Of a stretch of DNA of 64,000 nucleotides, positions 8,359-17,915 are shown in pieces. Positions within the stretch are counted from its first letter, which is position 1. Each line of letters opens with the position of its first letter. The stretch lies in NCBI RefSeq assembly GCF_003667445.1, contig NZ_RCTF01000009.1:1-64000 (forward strand), in the 5' to 3' direction. Origin of the DNA: Xanthobacter tagetidis (GTDB taxonomy: Bacteria; Pseudomonadota; Alphaproteobacteria; Rhizobiales; Xanthobacteraceae). The notes beneath the pieces are model-generated. The model did not search any database and was not told the DNA's origin. It saw nothing but the letters and a program-made list of their open reading frames with translations. A program made the position numbers and the translations under genes.

Positions 8359-8388
8359 AAGGGGCGCGGCCCGGCGGCCGCGCCCCTT
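8359..8388 (-). terminator. Terminator hairpin after gltA
   Basis: A perfect 13-bp stem: AAGGGGCGCGGCC (8359-8371) pairs with GGCCGCGCCCCTT (8376-8388) across the 4-nt loop CGGC. It begins 31 bp downstream of the gltA stop on the minus strand. The trailing sequence is only weakly T-rich. Confidence 0.75.
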
Positions 8389-8419
8389 CCTTCCCATACG
8401 GCAGAAGCCCGTCGCGCGC

Positions 8420-9727
<1,308 letters not shown>

Positions 9728-9851
9728 GGCTTCCTCATCCTTAGGGCGGACTGGCGCCCTTGTGTGAGCCCCGCGGCGGCGTTCGCGTGTGCGAAGTCGC
9801 CTCACCGCAGTCCTAAACCCTCCCCATTCCTGCCGCAAGCGTGACCATGGT

Positions 9852-10532
9852 TCAGGAGTGGGCAGAGAGGCGGGATCGAGCGATTTCAAGCTCTTGGGGG
9901 GAGTTCACATTGTAGAACGGGTCGTTTCCTCGGTCCGGCCAGGCGATTGCTGCGCCGCCGAGCAGTTCGATCACGAAGCCGACCCTGCGTTCGCCCCCCT
10001 CCAGCAGAAGGCGAAGCCGATCGCGCAGCGCAGCCGGCCACAGCGCGATCACCGGATGGCGCCGTCCTGCCGAGGCGGCGCAGGCCGGGCCGCCGCCCTC
10101 CGGCAGGCCGGCGAGGAGGCGTGCGGCGAGGTCCGCCGGCAGGAAGGGCGCGTCCGCGGGGGCGGTCAGCAGCAGGGCGCCGGGGGCCTGCGACGCGATC
10201 AGATCGAGCCCCGCCAGGACCCCGGCGAGCGGGCCGGGGCGGCCGGGCAGGGGGTCGGGCAGCACCGGCAGGCCGAGGGGGGCGAGCGCTTCGGCGTCAT
10301 TGCCGCTCGCATAGAGCCGGGCGACCTGCGGGGCGAGGCGCTCCGCCACGTGCGCCGCAAGGGGGCGGCCGCCCAGCAGCACCATGGGCTTGGTCGCGGC
10401 ACCGAGCGCCGGCGCGCCCATGCGGCTGCCGTGCCCGCCGGCGAGGATCAGGCCGATCACCGGGGTGCCGGCCGGCGCGGCGCCGGGCGAAGCCGCGTCA
10501 GAGGGATAAGGGGGAGCGGTCGGACCGGCCAT
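9852..10532 (-). CDS. mobA: Molybdenum cofactor guanylyltransferase
   Basis: Attaches GMP to molybdopterin to make the guanine dinucleotide form of the cofactor. 226 residues. The nucleotide-binding loop [13 protein letters not shown] lies near residue 30, followed by the conserved Lys and Gly in [23 protein letters not shown] holds the metal-binding Asp, and [11 protein letters not shown] is the typical C-terminal MobA motif. Compared with most MobA proteins it has an extra 25-residue Pro/Ala-rich N-terminus. No other moco genes are adjacent, although a MOSC protein lies at 56.2 kb. Confidence 0.88.
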   Translation of the reverse strand: MAGPTAPPYPSDAASPGAAPAGTPVIGLILAGGHGSRMGAPALGAATKPMVLLGGRPLAAHVAERLAPQVARLYASGNDAEALAPLGLPVLPDPLPGRPGPLAGVLAGLDLIASQAPGALLLTAPADAPFLPADLAARLLAGLPEGGGPACAASAGRRHPVIALWPAALRDRLRLLLEGGERRVGFVIELLGGAAIAWPDRGNDPFYNVNSPQELEIARSRLSAHS

Positions 10533-10546
10533 GGCCCACCATAGCA

Positions 10547-10574
10547 GAACGCCCGGCGCGAGGGCCGGGCGTTC
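10547..10574 (-). terminator. Terminator hairpin after the ndvB-like gene
   Basis: A perfect 11-bp stem: GAACGCCCGGC (10547-10557) pairs with GCCGGGCGTTC (10564-10574) across a 6-nt loop. It lies 47 bp past the stop of the minus-strand glucan synthase gene and just upstream of mobA. Confidence 0.65.
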
Positions 10575-10621
10575 GAGGGGAGGGAGGCGGTGGGCGCGCC
10601 GCCTCGGCCTTCAGGCGCGGA

Positions 10622-13336
10622 TCATTCCGCCACGGCGGGCGGCACCGGCCCGGCGGCCGGCAGGCCAAGCCGGCGCGGCAGCGCCGCGACCTTGGTGCGG
10701 AACGCCCGCAGGGTGGCGAAGTCGTTCAGCTTCGAGGGCTCGAAGGCGCCGATCAGCGCCGCCGCAACGAACGGCAGGCTCTGCACCATCAAAGCGATGC
10801 CGTAGAAGTTGATCTCGCGGATGTGGCGCCAGTCGTTCTTGGTCAGCGCCACGCCGGGCATGTTGTTGAGCAGCAGCAGGGCGATGCCGGCGAGCAGCAG
10901 CAGCGAGCCGATGACCAGCTCCGGCAGCGCCGGGAACGAGCGGGCCGCGCCGGCAAGCCAGTTGTTGCCCTTGGCCGTGCGGGCGAAGGCGAGGTCCTTG
11001 TAGCGGAACCCGTCCAGCACCGCCTTGGCCACCGTAAACTGCACCGCGCTCGCCGCGATGGCGGCACCCACCATGCGCATGGGCGTGGTGGCGACGCGCA
11101 TCTTATAGAGGCTCACGAAGTGCAGCGCATAGACCAGGAAGGTGGCGACGATGGGCAGGGTCAGCACATAGGCCGGCACCGACACGCCGAACAGCAGCAC
11201 GAACGGCACGAAGCAGAGCGAGGCGAGGGCCATGAACGCACCCACCGATTCCGAGCCCAGCCACGAGATCCAGCCGAGCACGAAGTGGCGCTTCTGGGCG
11301 GTGGTCAGGCGCGAATTGTTGGGCAGGAACCGGCGCCAGTGCTTCTTGATGATCTGGAAGCCGCCATAGGCCCAGCGGTGGCGCTGCTTCTTGAACGCCT
11401 CGAAGGTGTCCGGCAGCAGGCCATAGCCGTAGCGCTTGCGGGTGTAGTGGGTCTTCCAGCCGTTCTCGGCGATCGACAGGCCGAGGTCGGTGTCCTCGCA
11501 GATGGTGTCGGACGACCAGTTGCCGGCCTCCACCATGGCCGCGCGGCGGACCAGGCACATGGTGCCATGGACCACGATGGCGTCGTCCTCGTTGCGCTGG
11601 ACCATGCCGATGTCGAAGAAGCCGGCATATTCGGCATTCATCGCCTCGTGCAGCGGGCTGCGGAAGCCGTCGCGGTGATCCTGGGGCGCCTGGACGAGGC
11701 CGACGGTCGGGTCGTCGAACACCGGCACGAGGTCCTTGAGCCAATCGGGCGTCACCGCATAGTCGGCATCGATCACGCCGATGATCTCGGCGTCGGGCGC
11801 GGTAGCGTCGAGCGCGATGCGCAGGGCGCCGGCCTTGAAGCCCGCCACCTTCTCGGCATTGATGAACTTGAAGCGCTCGCCGAGCAGCTCGCAATGGGCG
11901 CGCACCGGCTCCACCATCGCCGGGTCCGGCGTGTTGTTGACGATGATGATCGCCTCGAAGTTCGGATATTCCAGCCGGGCGAGGGCGTCGATGGTCTGCT
12001 TGAGCATCTCCGGCGGCTCGCGATAGGCGGGCACGTGGATGGAGACCTTCGGGAAGCGCGACGGGGTGGCGGGCTTCTGCGCCTCCACGAGGCGCGCCGG
12101 GCTGCGGCCGAACACCACCGCGGCCAGTTCCTCGATGCGGTAGAGCAGCACGAACACCAGCGGCACCAGCATCACCACGCTCAGCGCCAGGGTGATGTAG
12201 TCGCCGCCCATGACGTAGTGGTTCATCCAATAGTCCACCACCAGCGCCAGCCACGCGGCGACGCCGTTGCCCGCGCCCGCCAGAACGAGGCCCTGCGACA
12301 CGGTGAGGTCGCGCATGCGCAGCAGCGGCAGGGTGAACAGCACGCCGAGCAGCAGAGCCAGGATGGCGGTCTGGTTGTAGGTGGCCTCGAAGATCGGGCC
12401 GGTCAGCGGGAACTTCAGGTTCCGGTCGGCGTCGAACACGCCCCAGTACTGGCCCACCGAGCCTTCGTTCTGCTTCTTGGGCAGGTCGAACGCCTCGATG
12501 ATGTTGTACTCGATGCCGAGCGCGTCGGCCCGGGCCACGAAATCGCGGATGATCTTGGCCTGCCACATGGGATCGGGCACCGAGGCGCCGCGATTGTAGC
12601 CGTGGGAGGGCCAGCCGAACTCGCCGACGACGATGCGCTTGCCGGGATAGGCGGCGCGCAGCCGGTCGTAGGCGGCGATGGTGTAGTCCACCACCTGGTC
12701 CGCCGGCACGTCCTCCCAGTAGGGCAGGATATGGGCGTAGATGAAGTCCACCGACGAGGCGAGCTCCGGCGTCTCGAGCCACGTGTTCCAGATCTCGCCC
12801 GTGGTCACGGGCACGTTGACCTGGCGCTTGACCTTGCGGACCAGCTCGGCGAGCTCGCCTTCCTTCATGTCGCCGCGCAGCATGGTCTCGTTGCCGACCA
12901 CCACCGCGTCCACGTTGCGGTTGCGGCGCGCCACCTCGATGACGTTGGCGATTTCCTTGTCGTTGCCCGCCTTGGCCTTCCGGTCGAGCTCGCCCTGCTT
13001 GTCGGTCTCGCGGTTGAGCCAGGCGCCCGCGGTCACGCGGATGCCCTGCTCGCCGGCGATCGAGGCGATCAGTTCCTTGCCGTGGGTCGAGGAATAGGTG
13101 CGGATGGCGCGGGTATAGGGCGCGACCGCCTTGACGTCGGACCGCACCTGGTCGGGATTGGTCGGCGCCTCGCCTTCCGGGCTCATGTGGCGGCTGAACG
13201 GAGCGAAGGACAGGCTCCGGAAGCGATCCGTGAGGTTCGCAGCGTCCGCTTCAGGACGCAGGGAAAGCCACATCGCGGCTTGGAACGAGGTCACAACCGC
13301 AATGATCGCTGCCGCAGCAGCAAGTCCGGGACGCAT
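10622..13336 (-). CDS. ndvB: Cyclic beta-(1,3)/(1,6)-glucan synthase: GH17-like domain fused to GT2 membrane glycosyltransferase
   Basis: About 904 residues (roughly 100 kDa). After one N-terminal helix, residues about 45-320 form a GH17-like beta-glucanosyl domain (VVVGNETMLRGDM, VVGEFGWPSHG). Two or three membrane helices follow, then a family 2 processive glycosyltransferase with VIDADYAV (DxD), EDTDLGL and the QRHRW-type motif as KKQRHRWAYGG, then several more helices. Size and order match NdvB of Bradyrhizobium, which makes cyclic beta-(1,3)-(1,6)-glucan for osmotic adaptation and symbiosis. This is not the 2800-residue beta-(1,2) NdvB of Sinorhizobium. The start is ambiguous: ATG at 13336 is chosen; GTG at 13348 adds four residues. 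The ndvC-like gene nearby supports the call. Confidence 0.85.
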   Translation of the reverse strand: MRPGLAAAAAIIAVVTSFQAAMWLSLRPEADAANLTDRFRSLSFAPFSRHMSPEGEAPTNPDQVRSDVKAVAPYTRAIRTYSSTHGKELIASIAGEQGIRVTAGAWLNRETDKQGELDRKAKAGNDKEIANVIEVARRNRNVDAVVVGNETMLRGDMKEGELAELVRKVKRQVNVPVTTGEIWNTWLETPELASSVDFIYAHILPYWEDVPADQVVDYTIAAYDRLRAAYPGKRIVVGEFGWPSHGYNRGASVPDPMWQAKIIRDFVARADALGIEYNIIEAFDLPKKQNEGSVGQYWGVFDADRNLKFPLTGPIFEATYNQTAILALLLGVLFTLPLLRMRDLTVSQGLVLAGAGNGVAAWLALVVDYWMNHYVMGGDYITLALSVVMLVPLVFVLLYRIEELAAVVFGRSPARLVEAQKPATPSRFPKVSIHVPAYREPPEMLKQTIDALARLEYPNFEAIIIVNNTPDPAMVEPVRAHCELLGERFKFINAEKVAGFKAGALRIALDATAPDAEIIGVIDADYAVTPDWLKDLVPVFDDPTVGLVQAPQDHRDGFRSPLHEAMNAEYAGFFDIGMVQRNEDDAIVVHGTMCLVRRAAMVEAGNWSSDTICEDTDLGLSIAENGWKTHYTRKRYGYGLLPDTFEAFKKQRHRWAYGGFQIIKKHWRRFLPNNSRLTTAQKRHFVLGWISWLGSESVGAFMALASLCFVPFVLLFGVSVPAYVLTLPIVATFLVYALHFVSLYKMRVATTPMRMVGAAIAASAVQFTVAKAVLDGFRYKDLAFARTAKGNNWLAGAARSFPALPELVIGSLLLLAGIALLLLNNMPGVALTKNDWRHIREINFYGIALMVQSLPFVAAALIGAFEPSKLNDFATLRAFRTKVAALPRRLGLPAAGPVPPAVAE

Positions 13337-13468
13337 GGCGATGCCCACCCAAGAAGGGAAAGTTAGAACCTAAACGCTGGCTTAAGGCGCAGGTTCCGAA
13401 AGATGTATTGGGGCACCGTTTCGACCTGCCCCCGCAGTCGGCCGCGCACTTTTTTCGTTGCACCGCAC

Positions 13469-13487
13469 CGAGAGACTAACACTCTCG
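13469..13487. other. Small inverted repeat upstream of the ndvB-like gene
   Basis: CGAGAG (13469-13474) and CTCTCG (13482-13487) flank a 7-nt spacer in the 212-bp gap between the ndvB-like start and the stop of the small secreted-protein gene. It could be a weak terminator for the latter or an operator for ndvB. A near-ideal plus-strand ribosome site (AAGGAGATAA directly before ATG 13501) lies beside it, but the downstream frame is antisense to a gene. Confidence 0.35.
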
Positions 13488-13548
13488 AATAAGGAGATAA
13501 ATGGGGAGTGTGGCAGCCGTTCGACAAGCGTGCGTCCGCCGCATGATG

Positions 13549-14004
13549 TCATTGCTGCGCAGGTGCGGCAATGAAATCAGGGTTAACCCAGCACTGGTGG
13601 ACCCGGCTGTTGAGGTTGGCCTGGGCCTTCTGGTCGAGGTTTCCCTGCCGCACCAGGCATCGGAAAGCGAGCTTCAGGTGCTCGGTCGGGCAGCCGAAGC
13701 GCTCGTAGATCTCGATGTGGCGCTTGGCGGTGTCCACGTCGTCGCGCCACAGCAGCGCGGCGATGCGGCGGCCGGTCCACACGCATTCGGGCAGGCCCGC
13801 GGTGCCGGGCAGCTTGGCCGCCTCGTTGAATTCCTCCACCGAGCGGCGCTGGGCCTCCTGGGCCGCCTTCTGCTCGGCAGTCATCTCTTGGGCGGGCTTC
13901 TGGTCGTTGCCCTGGGTCTGGGCGGCGACGGGGGAGAGGCAGGCGAGAAGGACTGCGCCCGTAAGGAGCGAAAGGCGAAATCTGTGCATGTCGGCCATTT
14001 TCAT
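13549..14004 (-). CDS. Small secreted protein of the beta-glucan locus (ndvD-like by position)
   Basis: 151 residues with a signal peptide (SLLTGAVLLACLSPVAAQ) and a Gln/Ala-rich stretch, then a compact domain with CVWTGRRIAALLWRDDVDTA, a Cys in IYERFGCPTEH, RCLVRQGNL and a final VHQCWVNP. Four Cys suggest two disulfides in the periplasm. I recall short proteins of this type annotated as beta-(1,3)/(1,6)-glucan biosynthesis proteins. In Bradyrhizobium a third gene, ndvD, is described in the same locus, so this may be its counterpart, but I cannot verify homology. It is transcribed toward ndvB, on the same strand, with about 210 bp between them. Confidence 0.6.
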   Translation of the reverse strand: MKMADMHRFRLSLLTGAVLLACLSPVAAQTQGNDQKPAQEMTAEQKAAQEAQRRSVEEFNEAAKLPGTAGLPECVWTGRRIAALLWRDDVDTAKRHIEIYERFGCPTEHLKLAFRCLVRQGNLDQKAQANLNSRVHQCWVNPDFIAAPAQQ

Positions 14005-14170
14005 CGGAAGGGAGCGGCGGTCCGCGGCAACACCCTAGGAGATGAGGGGGATTTTGTCAGCATGAGGACCGCGCCTTCCGTACGGAATGGATGACGCCCC
14101 GTCTTGCGCTTCACACCGGCAGGCGAAACCTCTATGTGGCACATCTGGTCCCGCCCCGGGAGAATTCCCC

Positions 14171-15796
14171 TTGTCCCTGCGAATGCCGATCGCTTCCGCT
14201 CTGGTCGTCAGCGCGCTGGTTGCCGCGCTGTGGACATTCGTCGGGCAGAAGGTGGAGATGCCGCCGTCCCCGCTCGCGGCGGGGGAGAAGCTGCCCTGCG
14301 TCTCCTACGCGCCGTTCCGCGACGGCCAGTCGCCGTTCGACCGGCCGCTGGCCATTCCCGAGGCGCAGATCGACGAGGATTTCGCCCGCCTCTCCACCCT
14401 CACGGCCTGCGTGCGCACCTATTCCATCGAGGCCGGGCTCGACAAGGCGCCGGCGCTGGCGCGCAAGCATAAGCTCGATCTGCTGATGGGGGTCTGGCTG
14501 AGCGCCGATCCCGAGCGTAACCGGCAGGAGCTGGAAGAGAGCATCCGCATCGCCAACGAGAACCGCGACGTCATCAAGGGCCTCGTGGTGGGCAACGAGG
14601 TGCTGCTGCGCGGCGAGATGTCGCCGATGGAGCTGTCGGACACGCTGAAATACGTGCGCGCCAAGGTGGCGCCGATCCCCGTCACCTATGCCGACGTGTG
14701 GGAGTTCTGGGAGCGCAACAAGGGCCTTTCTGCGGACGTGGACTTCGTCACCATCCACATCCTTCCGTATTGGGAGGACCTGCCGGTCTCCGCCGCCGAG
14801 GCCGGGCCGCACGTGGACCAGATCCGCCACGAAATGGCCGATGCCTTCCCCGGCAAGGAGATCCTGATCGGCGAGACCGGCTGGCCGAGCGCCGGGCGCA
14901 TGCGCGAGGAGGCGCTGCCGTCGCCCGCGAACCAGGCGCTGGTGCTGCACGACCTCATGGCGCTCGCCAAGCGGCAGAAGTACCGGGTGAACTTCATCGA
15001 GGCGTTCGACCAGCCCTGGAAGCGGCGCAGCGAGGGCACGGTGGGCGGCCATTGGGGCCTGCTCGACGCCTATGCCCGCGCGCCCAAGTTCGCCTGGGGC
15101 CAGCCGGTGTCCAATTTCCCCGCCTGGCCGGTGAACATTCTCATCGGCGTCCTGGTGGCGGCCGCGGCGCATGCCGCCGCCGTGCACGGCGCGCGCGGCG
15201 GCGAGCGGTCGGCCCCCATGGGGACGCGCGAGTGGGCCGCGGTCGGGGCACTGGCGCTCGCCAGCGGTGCCACGCTCGGCCAGGCGGCGGCCAACCTGCC
15301 GCTGGAGAGCCTCGGCATGTTCGGCTGGCTGCGCAACGGGGCCTATTTCGTGCTGGCGATCGCCTGTGCACTGGCGCTGCCGTGGCTGGTGGGCCGCGGG
15401 CAGGGGCTGGTGCCGGTCTCCCACCTGCTCGATCCGGCGCGCCGCGGACGCGGCCGGGCGCCCGCCATGGTGGCGGCCCTGGTGCTCGCCGCCACCGTCA
15501 CGGCGGTGGGCGTCGCCGCGCTCGAACTGGTGTTCAACCCGCGCTACAAGGATTTTCCGGACTTCGCGCTGACCGGTCCGGCACTCGGCGTGCTGCTGCT
15601 GGCGCTGGTCCTGCGGCCGGCCCGCACCGGCCTGTCGGCGACCGAGGAGATCGCGCGCTTCGCCTTCCTCGCCGCGGCGATCTACATTCCGCTCAACGAG
15701 ACGCTCGCCAACTGGCAGGCCTTGTGGTTCGGCGGGCTGTGCCTCGCCGTCTCGCTCACGGTGTGGCGGGTCCTGGCCGTGCAAAGGACAGCATGA
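14171..15796 (+). CDS. ndvC: GH17-like beta-glucan linkage protein with membrane domain (NdvC-like)
   Basis: 541 residues (about 60 kDa). After an N-terminal helix comes a GH17-like domain (YAPFRDGQSPF, GLVVGNEVLLRGEMS, ILPYWEDLP, GETGWPSAGRMRE, EAFDQPWKRR), closely parallel to the N-terminal half of the adjacent ndvB-like protein. The C-terminal about 230 residues hold six or more membrane helices. Bradyrhizobium NdvC has the same size and layout and is needed for beta-(1,6) linkages of the cyclic glucan. The TTG at 14171 is chosen because GGGAG lies 8 nt upstream; ATG at 14183 is the alternative. It is divergent from the small secreted protein and overlaps the next convergent gene by 41 bp. 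Confidence 0.8.
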   Translation: MSLRMPIASALVVSALVAALWTFVGQKVEMPPSPLAAGEKLPCVSYAPFRDGQSPFDRPLAIPEAQIDEDFARLSTLTACVRTYSIEAGLDKAPALARKHKLDLLMGVWLSADPERNRQELEESIRIANENRDVIKGLVVGNEVLLRGEMSPMELSDTLKYVRAKVAPIPVTYADVWEFWERNKGLSADVDFVTIHILPYWEDLPVSAAEAGPHVDQIRHEMADAFPGKEILIGETGWPSAGRMREEALPSPANQALVLHDLMALAKRQKYRVNFIEAFDQPWKRRSEGTVGGHWGLLDAYARAPKFAWGQPVSNFPAWPVNILIGVLVAAAAHAAAVHGARGGERSAPMGTREWAAVGALALASGATLGQAAANLPLESLGMFGWLRNGAYFVLAIACALALPWLVGRGQGLVPVSHLLDPARRGRGRAPAMVAALVLAATVTAVGVAALELVFNPRYKDFPDFALTGPALGVLLLALVLRPARTGLSATEEIARFAFLAAAIYIPLNETLANWQALWFGGLCLAVSLTVWRVLAVQRTA

Positions 15797-16178
15797 GCAC
15801 CATGGCGGCGAGGGCGCCCGCCAGCTCGTTGTGGAACACCAGCGCAAGCCCGGCGAAGGCGAGGCCCACGGCGAACGCCGGAAGGCTCGGGCGGATGAGC
15901 TGCACCGCCGCCGACGCGAGGGCGATGGCACCGAACACGTCCCAATTGTAGAGCGCGAGCACTGCCGTGCGGGTGTAGCACTGGGCGCTTTCCAGCCCCG
16001 CCTCGCAGGCGAGCCGCACGAGCGCCGGCTCCAGCACCAGGTAGCGCACATAGAGCGCCCAGCCCACCGCGCCCATGCCGAGCGGGATCAGCCAGTTGAG
16101 GCTGCGCGGGCCGGGGCGGAACAGGGTGCTCCCGCCGGCCTCGATCCGTCCCTGGTCCGTGGTGCCGATGTCGCTCAT
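15756..16178 (-). CDS. Small membrane protein of unknown function
   Basis: 140 residues with three or four membrane segments (WLIPLGMGAVGWALYVRYLV, VFGAIALASAAVQLI, AFAVGLAFAGLALVFHNELA). Two Cys flank a short loop (LACEAGLESAQCYTR) between the first helices. I do not recognise a named family, although similar short proteins occur beside glucan and sugar genes in related bacteria. Its 3' end overlaps ndvC by 41 bp in a convergent arrangement, which argues for real, compact gene packing rather than a shared function. Confidence 0.65.
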   Translation of the reverse strand: MSDIGTTDQGRIEAGGSTLFRPGPRSLNWLIPLGMGAVGWALYVRYLVLEPALVRLACEAGLESAQCYTRTAVLALYNWDVFGAIALASAAVQLIRPSLPAFAVGLAFAGLALVFHNELAGALAAMVLMLSFARPGPATP

Positions 16179-16430
16179 GGTCCGTCCGCTGGTCCGTCCG
16201 CTGGTCCGGTGCGCCGCGCGGGGCGCCCCTGCCTCTTACGACGCCCGCTTGTGACGGTCCAGGCCCGGGGCGCAGCGTCCGCCGATGGGATGCTTTCCCA
16301 AACGCGCGGCGCGCACTAAGGGATTGTCGTCGGCACAATCGCTCGCGCCGTGATTCTGCGCCCCGCGCCGGGCGCGCCGGTCGAACAAGGTGGTCCGGCC
16401 AGGGGGCCAAGGGGGCCAGGGGGAATGCTC

Positions 16431-17777
16431 ATGGGTGATCGCAGCCTGCTCGTCGTCGTGCTCGCCGCCGGTGAGGGCACGCGCATGGCCTCCAAGACGC
16501 CCAAGGTGCTGCACAAGGTGGCCGGGCGCACCATGCTGCACCACGTGCTCGCGGCCACCGCCGCGGCCGGCGCCACGCGCACGGCCGTCGTGATCGGCCC
16601 CGACCGCGACGACGTCGCCGCCGAGGCGCATCGGGTGGCGCCTGAGGCGCAGGTGTTCGTGCAGCGCGACCGGCTCGGCACCGCCCATGCGGTGCTTGCC
16701 GCCCGCGCGGCGCTGGAACACGGCGCGGACGACGTGCTCGTGCTCTATGCCGACACGCCCTTGGTGCGCGCCGAGACGCTCGCCCGCCTGCGCGCGCCGC
16801 TCGCCGCGGGGGCCGGGGTGGCGGTGCTTGGCTTCCGTCCCGACGATCCGACCGGCTATGGCCGGCTCGTCACCGAGGGCGACGCGCTGGTCGCGATCCG
16901 CGAGGAGAAGGACGCGAGCGCGGCGGAGCGCGCCATCACGTTCTGCAATGCCGGCCTGATGGCGCTGTCGGGCCGCGAGGCGCTCGCTTTGCTAGAGCGC
17001 ATCGGCAACGCCAATGCCAAGGGCGAATACTATCTCACCGACGCGGTCGAACTCGCCCGCGCGGACGGCCGGGCGGCGGTCGCCATCGAGGCGCCGGTGG
17101 AAGAGGTGGCGGGCGTCAACAGCCGGGTCCAGCTCGCCGAGGCGGAGGCGATCCTCCAGGCGCGCCTGCGCCACGTCGCCATGATCGGCGGGGCGACGCT
17201 GATCGCGCCGGAGACCGTGTTCTTCTCTGCCGACACGACGCTCGGCCGCGACGTGCTGGTGGAGCCCCACGTGGTGTTCGGGCCGGGCGTGCGCGTCGGC
17301 GACGACGTGGTGATCCATTCCTTCTGCCACCTGGAGGGCGCGGTGCTGGAGGCCGGCGTCACCATCGGCCCCTATGCGCGCCTGCGGCCCGGAACGCGGC
17401 TCGACACCGGCGTGCGCATCGGCAACTTCGTGGAGACCAAGGCGTCCCACATTGAAAGCGGCGCCAAGGTGAACCACCTCTCTTATGTGGGCGACGCCCA
17501 TGTGGGGGCCGGGGCCAATCTCGGCGCGGGCACCATCACCTGCAACTATGACGGCTTCGCCAAATACCGCACGGAGATCGGGGAGGGGGCGTTCATCGGC
17601 GTGAACTCCGCGCTCGTCGCACCGGTGCGGATCGGCAAGGGCGCCTATGTGGGCACGGGCGCGGTCATCACCTCGGACGTGCCCGAGGATGCGCTCGCGG
17701 TCGCCCGCGCGCGGCAGGTGGTGAAGGACGGCTGGGCCAAGGCCTTCCGCGCGCGCCGTGCCAAGCCCGGATCGTGA
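16431..17777 (+). CDS. glmU: Bifunctional UDP-GlcNAc pyrophosphorylase / glucosamine-1-phosphate acetyltransferase
   Basis: Makes UDP-N-acetylglucosamine for peptidoglycan and LPS in two steps. 448 residues, the usual length. The N-terminal nucleotidyltransferase domain has [22 protein letters not shown] and the uridine-binding LYADTPLV segment. The C-terminal left-handed beta helix carries [19 protein letters not shown] and [19 protein letters not shown] with acetyl-CoA and catalytic residues. The ATG at 16431 lies 6 nt after AGGGGGA; ATG 16425 is too close to it. glmS follows 138 bp downstream, so two consecutive enzymes of the pathway are paired. Confidence 0.96.
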   Translation: MGDRSLLVVVLAAGEGTRMASKTPKVLHKVAGRTMLHHVLAATAAAGATRTAVVIGPDRDDVAAEAHRVAPEAQVFVQRDRLGTAHAVLAARAALEHGADDVLVLYADTPLVRAETLARLRAPLAAGAGVAVLGFRPDDPTGYGRLVTEGDALVAIREEKDASAAERAITFCNAGLMALSGREALALLERIGNANAKGEYYLTDAVELARADGRAAVAIEAPVEEVAGVNSRVQLAEAEAILQARLRHVAMIGGATLIAPETVFFSADTTLGRDVLVEPHVVFGPGVRVGDDVVIHSFCHLEGAVLEAGVTIGPYARLRPGTRLDTGVRIGNFVETKASHIESGAKVNHLSYVGDAHVGAGANLGAGTITCNYDGFAKYRTEIGEGAFIGVNSALVAPVRIGKGAYVGTGAVITSDVPEDALAVARARQVVKDGWAKAFRARRAKPGS

Positions 17778-17915
17778 CAGGAACCGAAAGGCGAAGTGAT
17801 GTCCGCTCGGCATGGCTTCGCGCTAGAGAAGCATCGGTTCAGGTTTGCGTTGCATCATGAGGGGTGAGGCCTGCGGGGCGGCGGGCGCTTTCGATCATTG
17901 GGGGAGCGGGACGGC

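Noticed and set aside
9947-13366. 1139-codon open frame on the plus strand
   Set aside because: It is antisense to mobA and the glucan synthase gene, rich in Arg/Gly/His, and has no domain; GC-rich codon use leaves such frames open by chance.
17778-17915. glmS ribozyme or riboswitch before glmS
   Set aside because: The 138-bp gap lacks any conserved ribozyme core, and that element is typical of Gram-positive bacteria.
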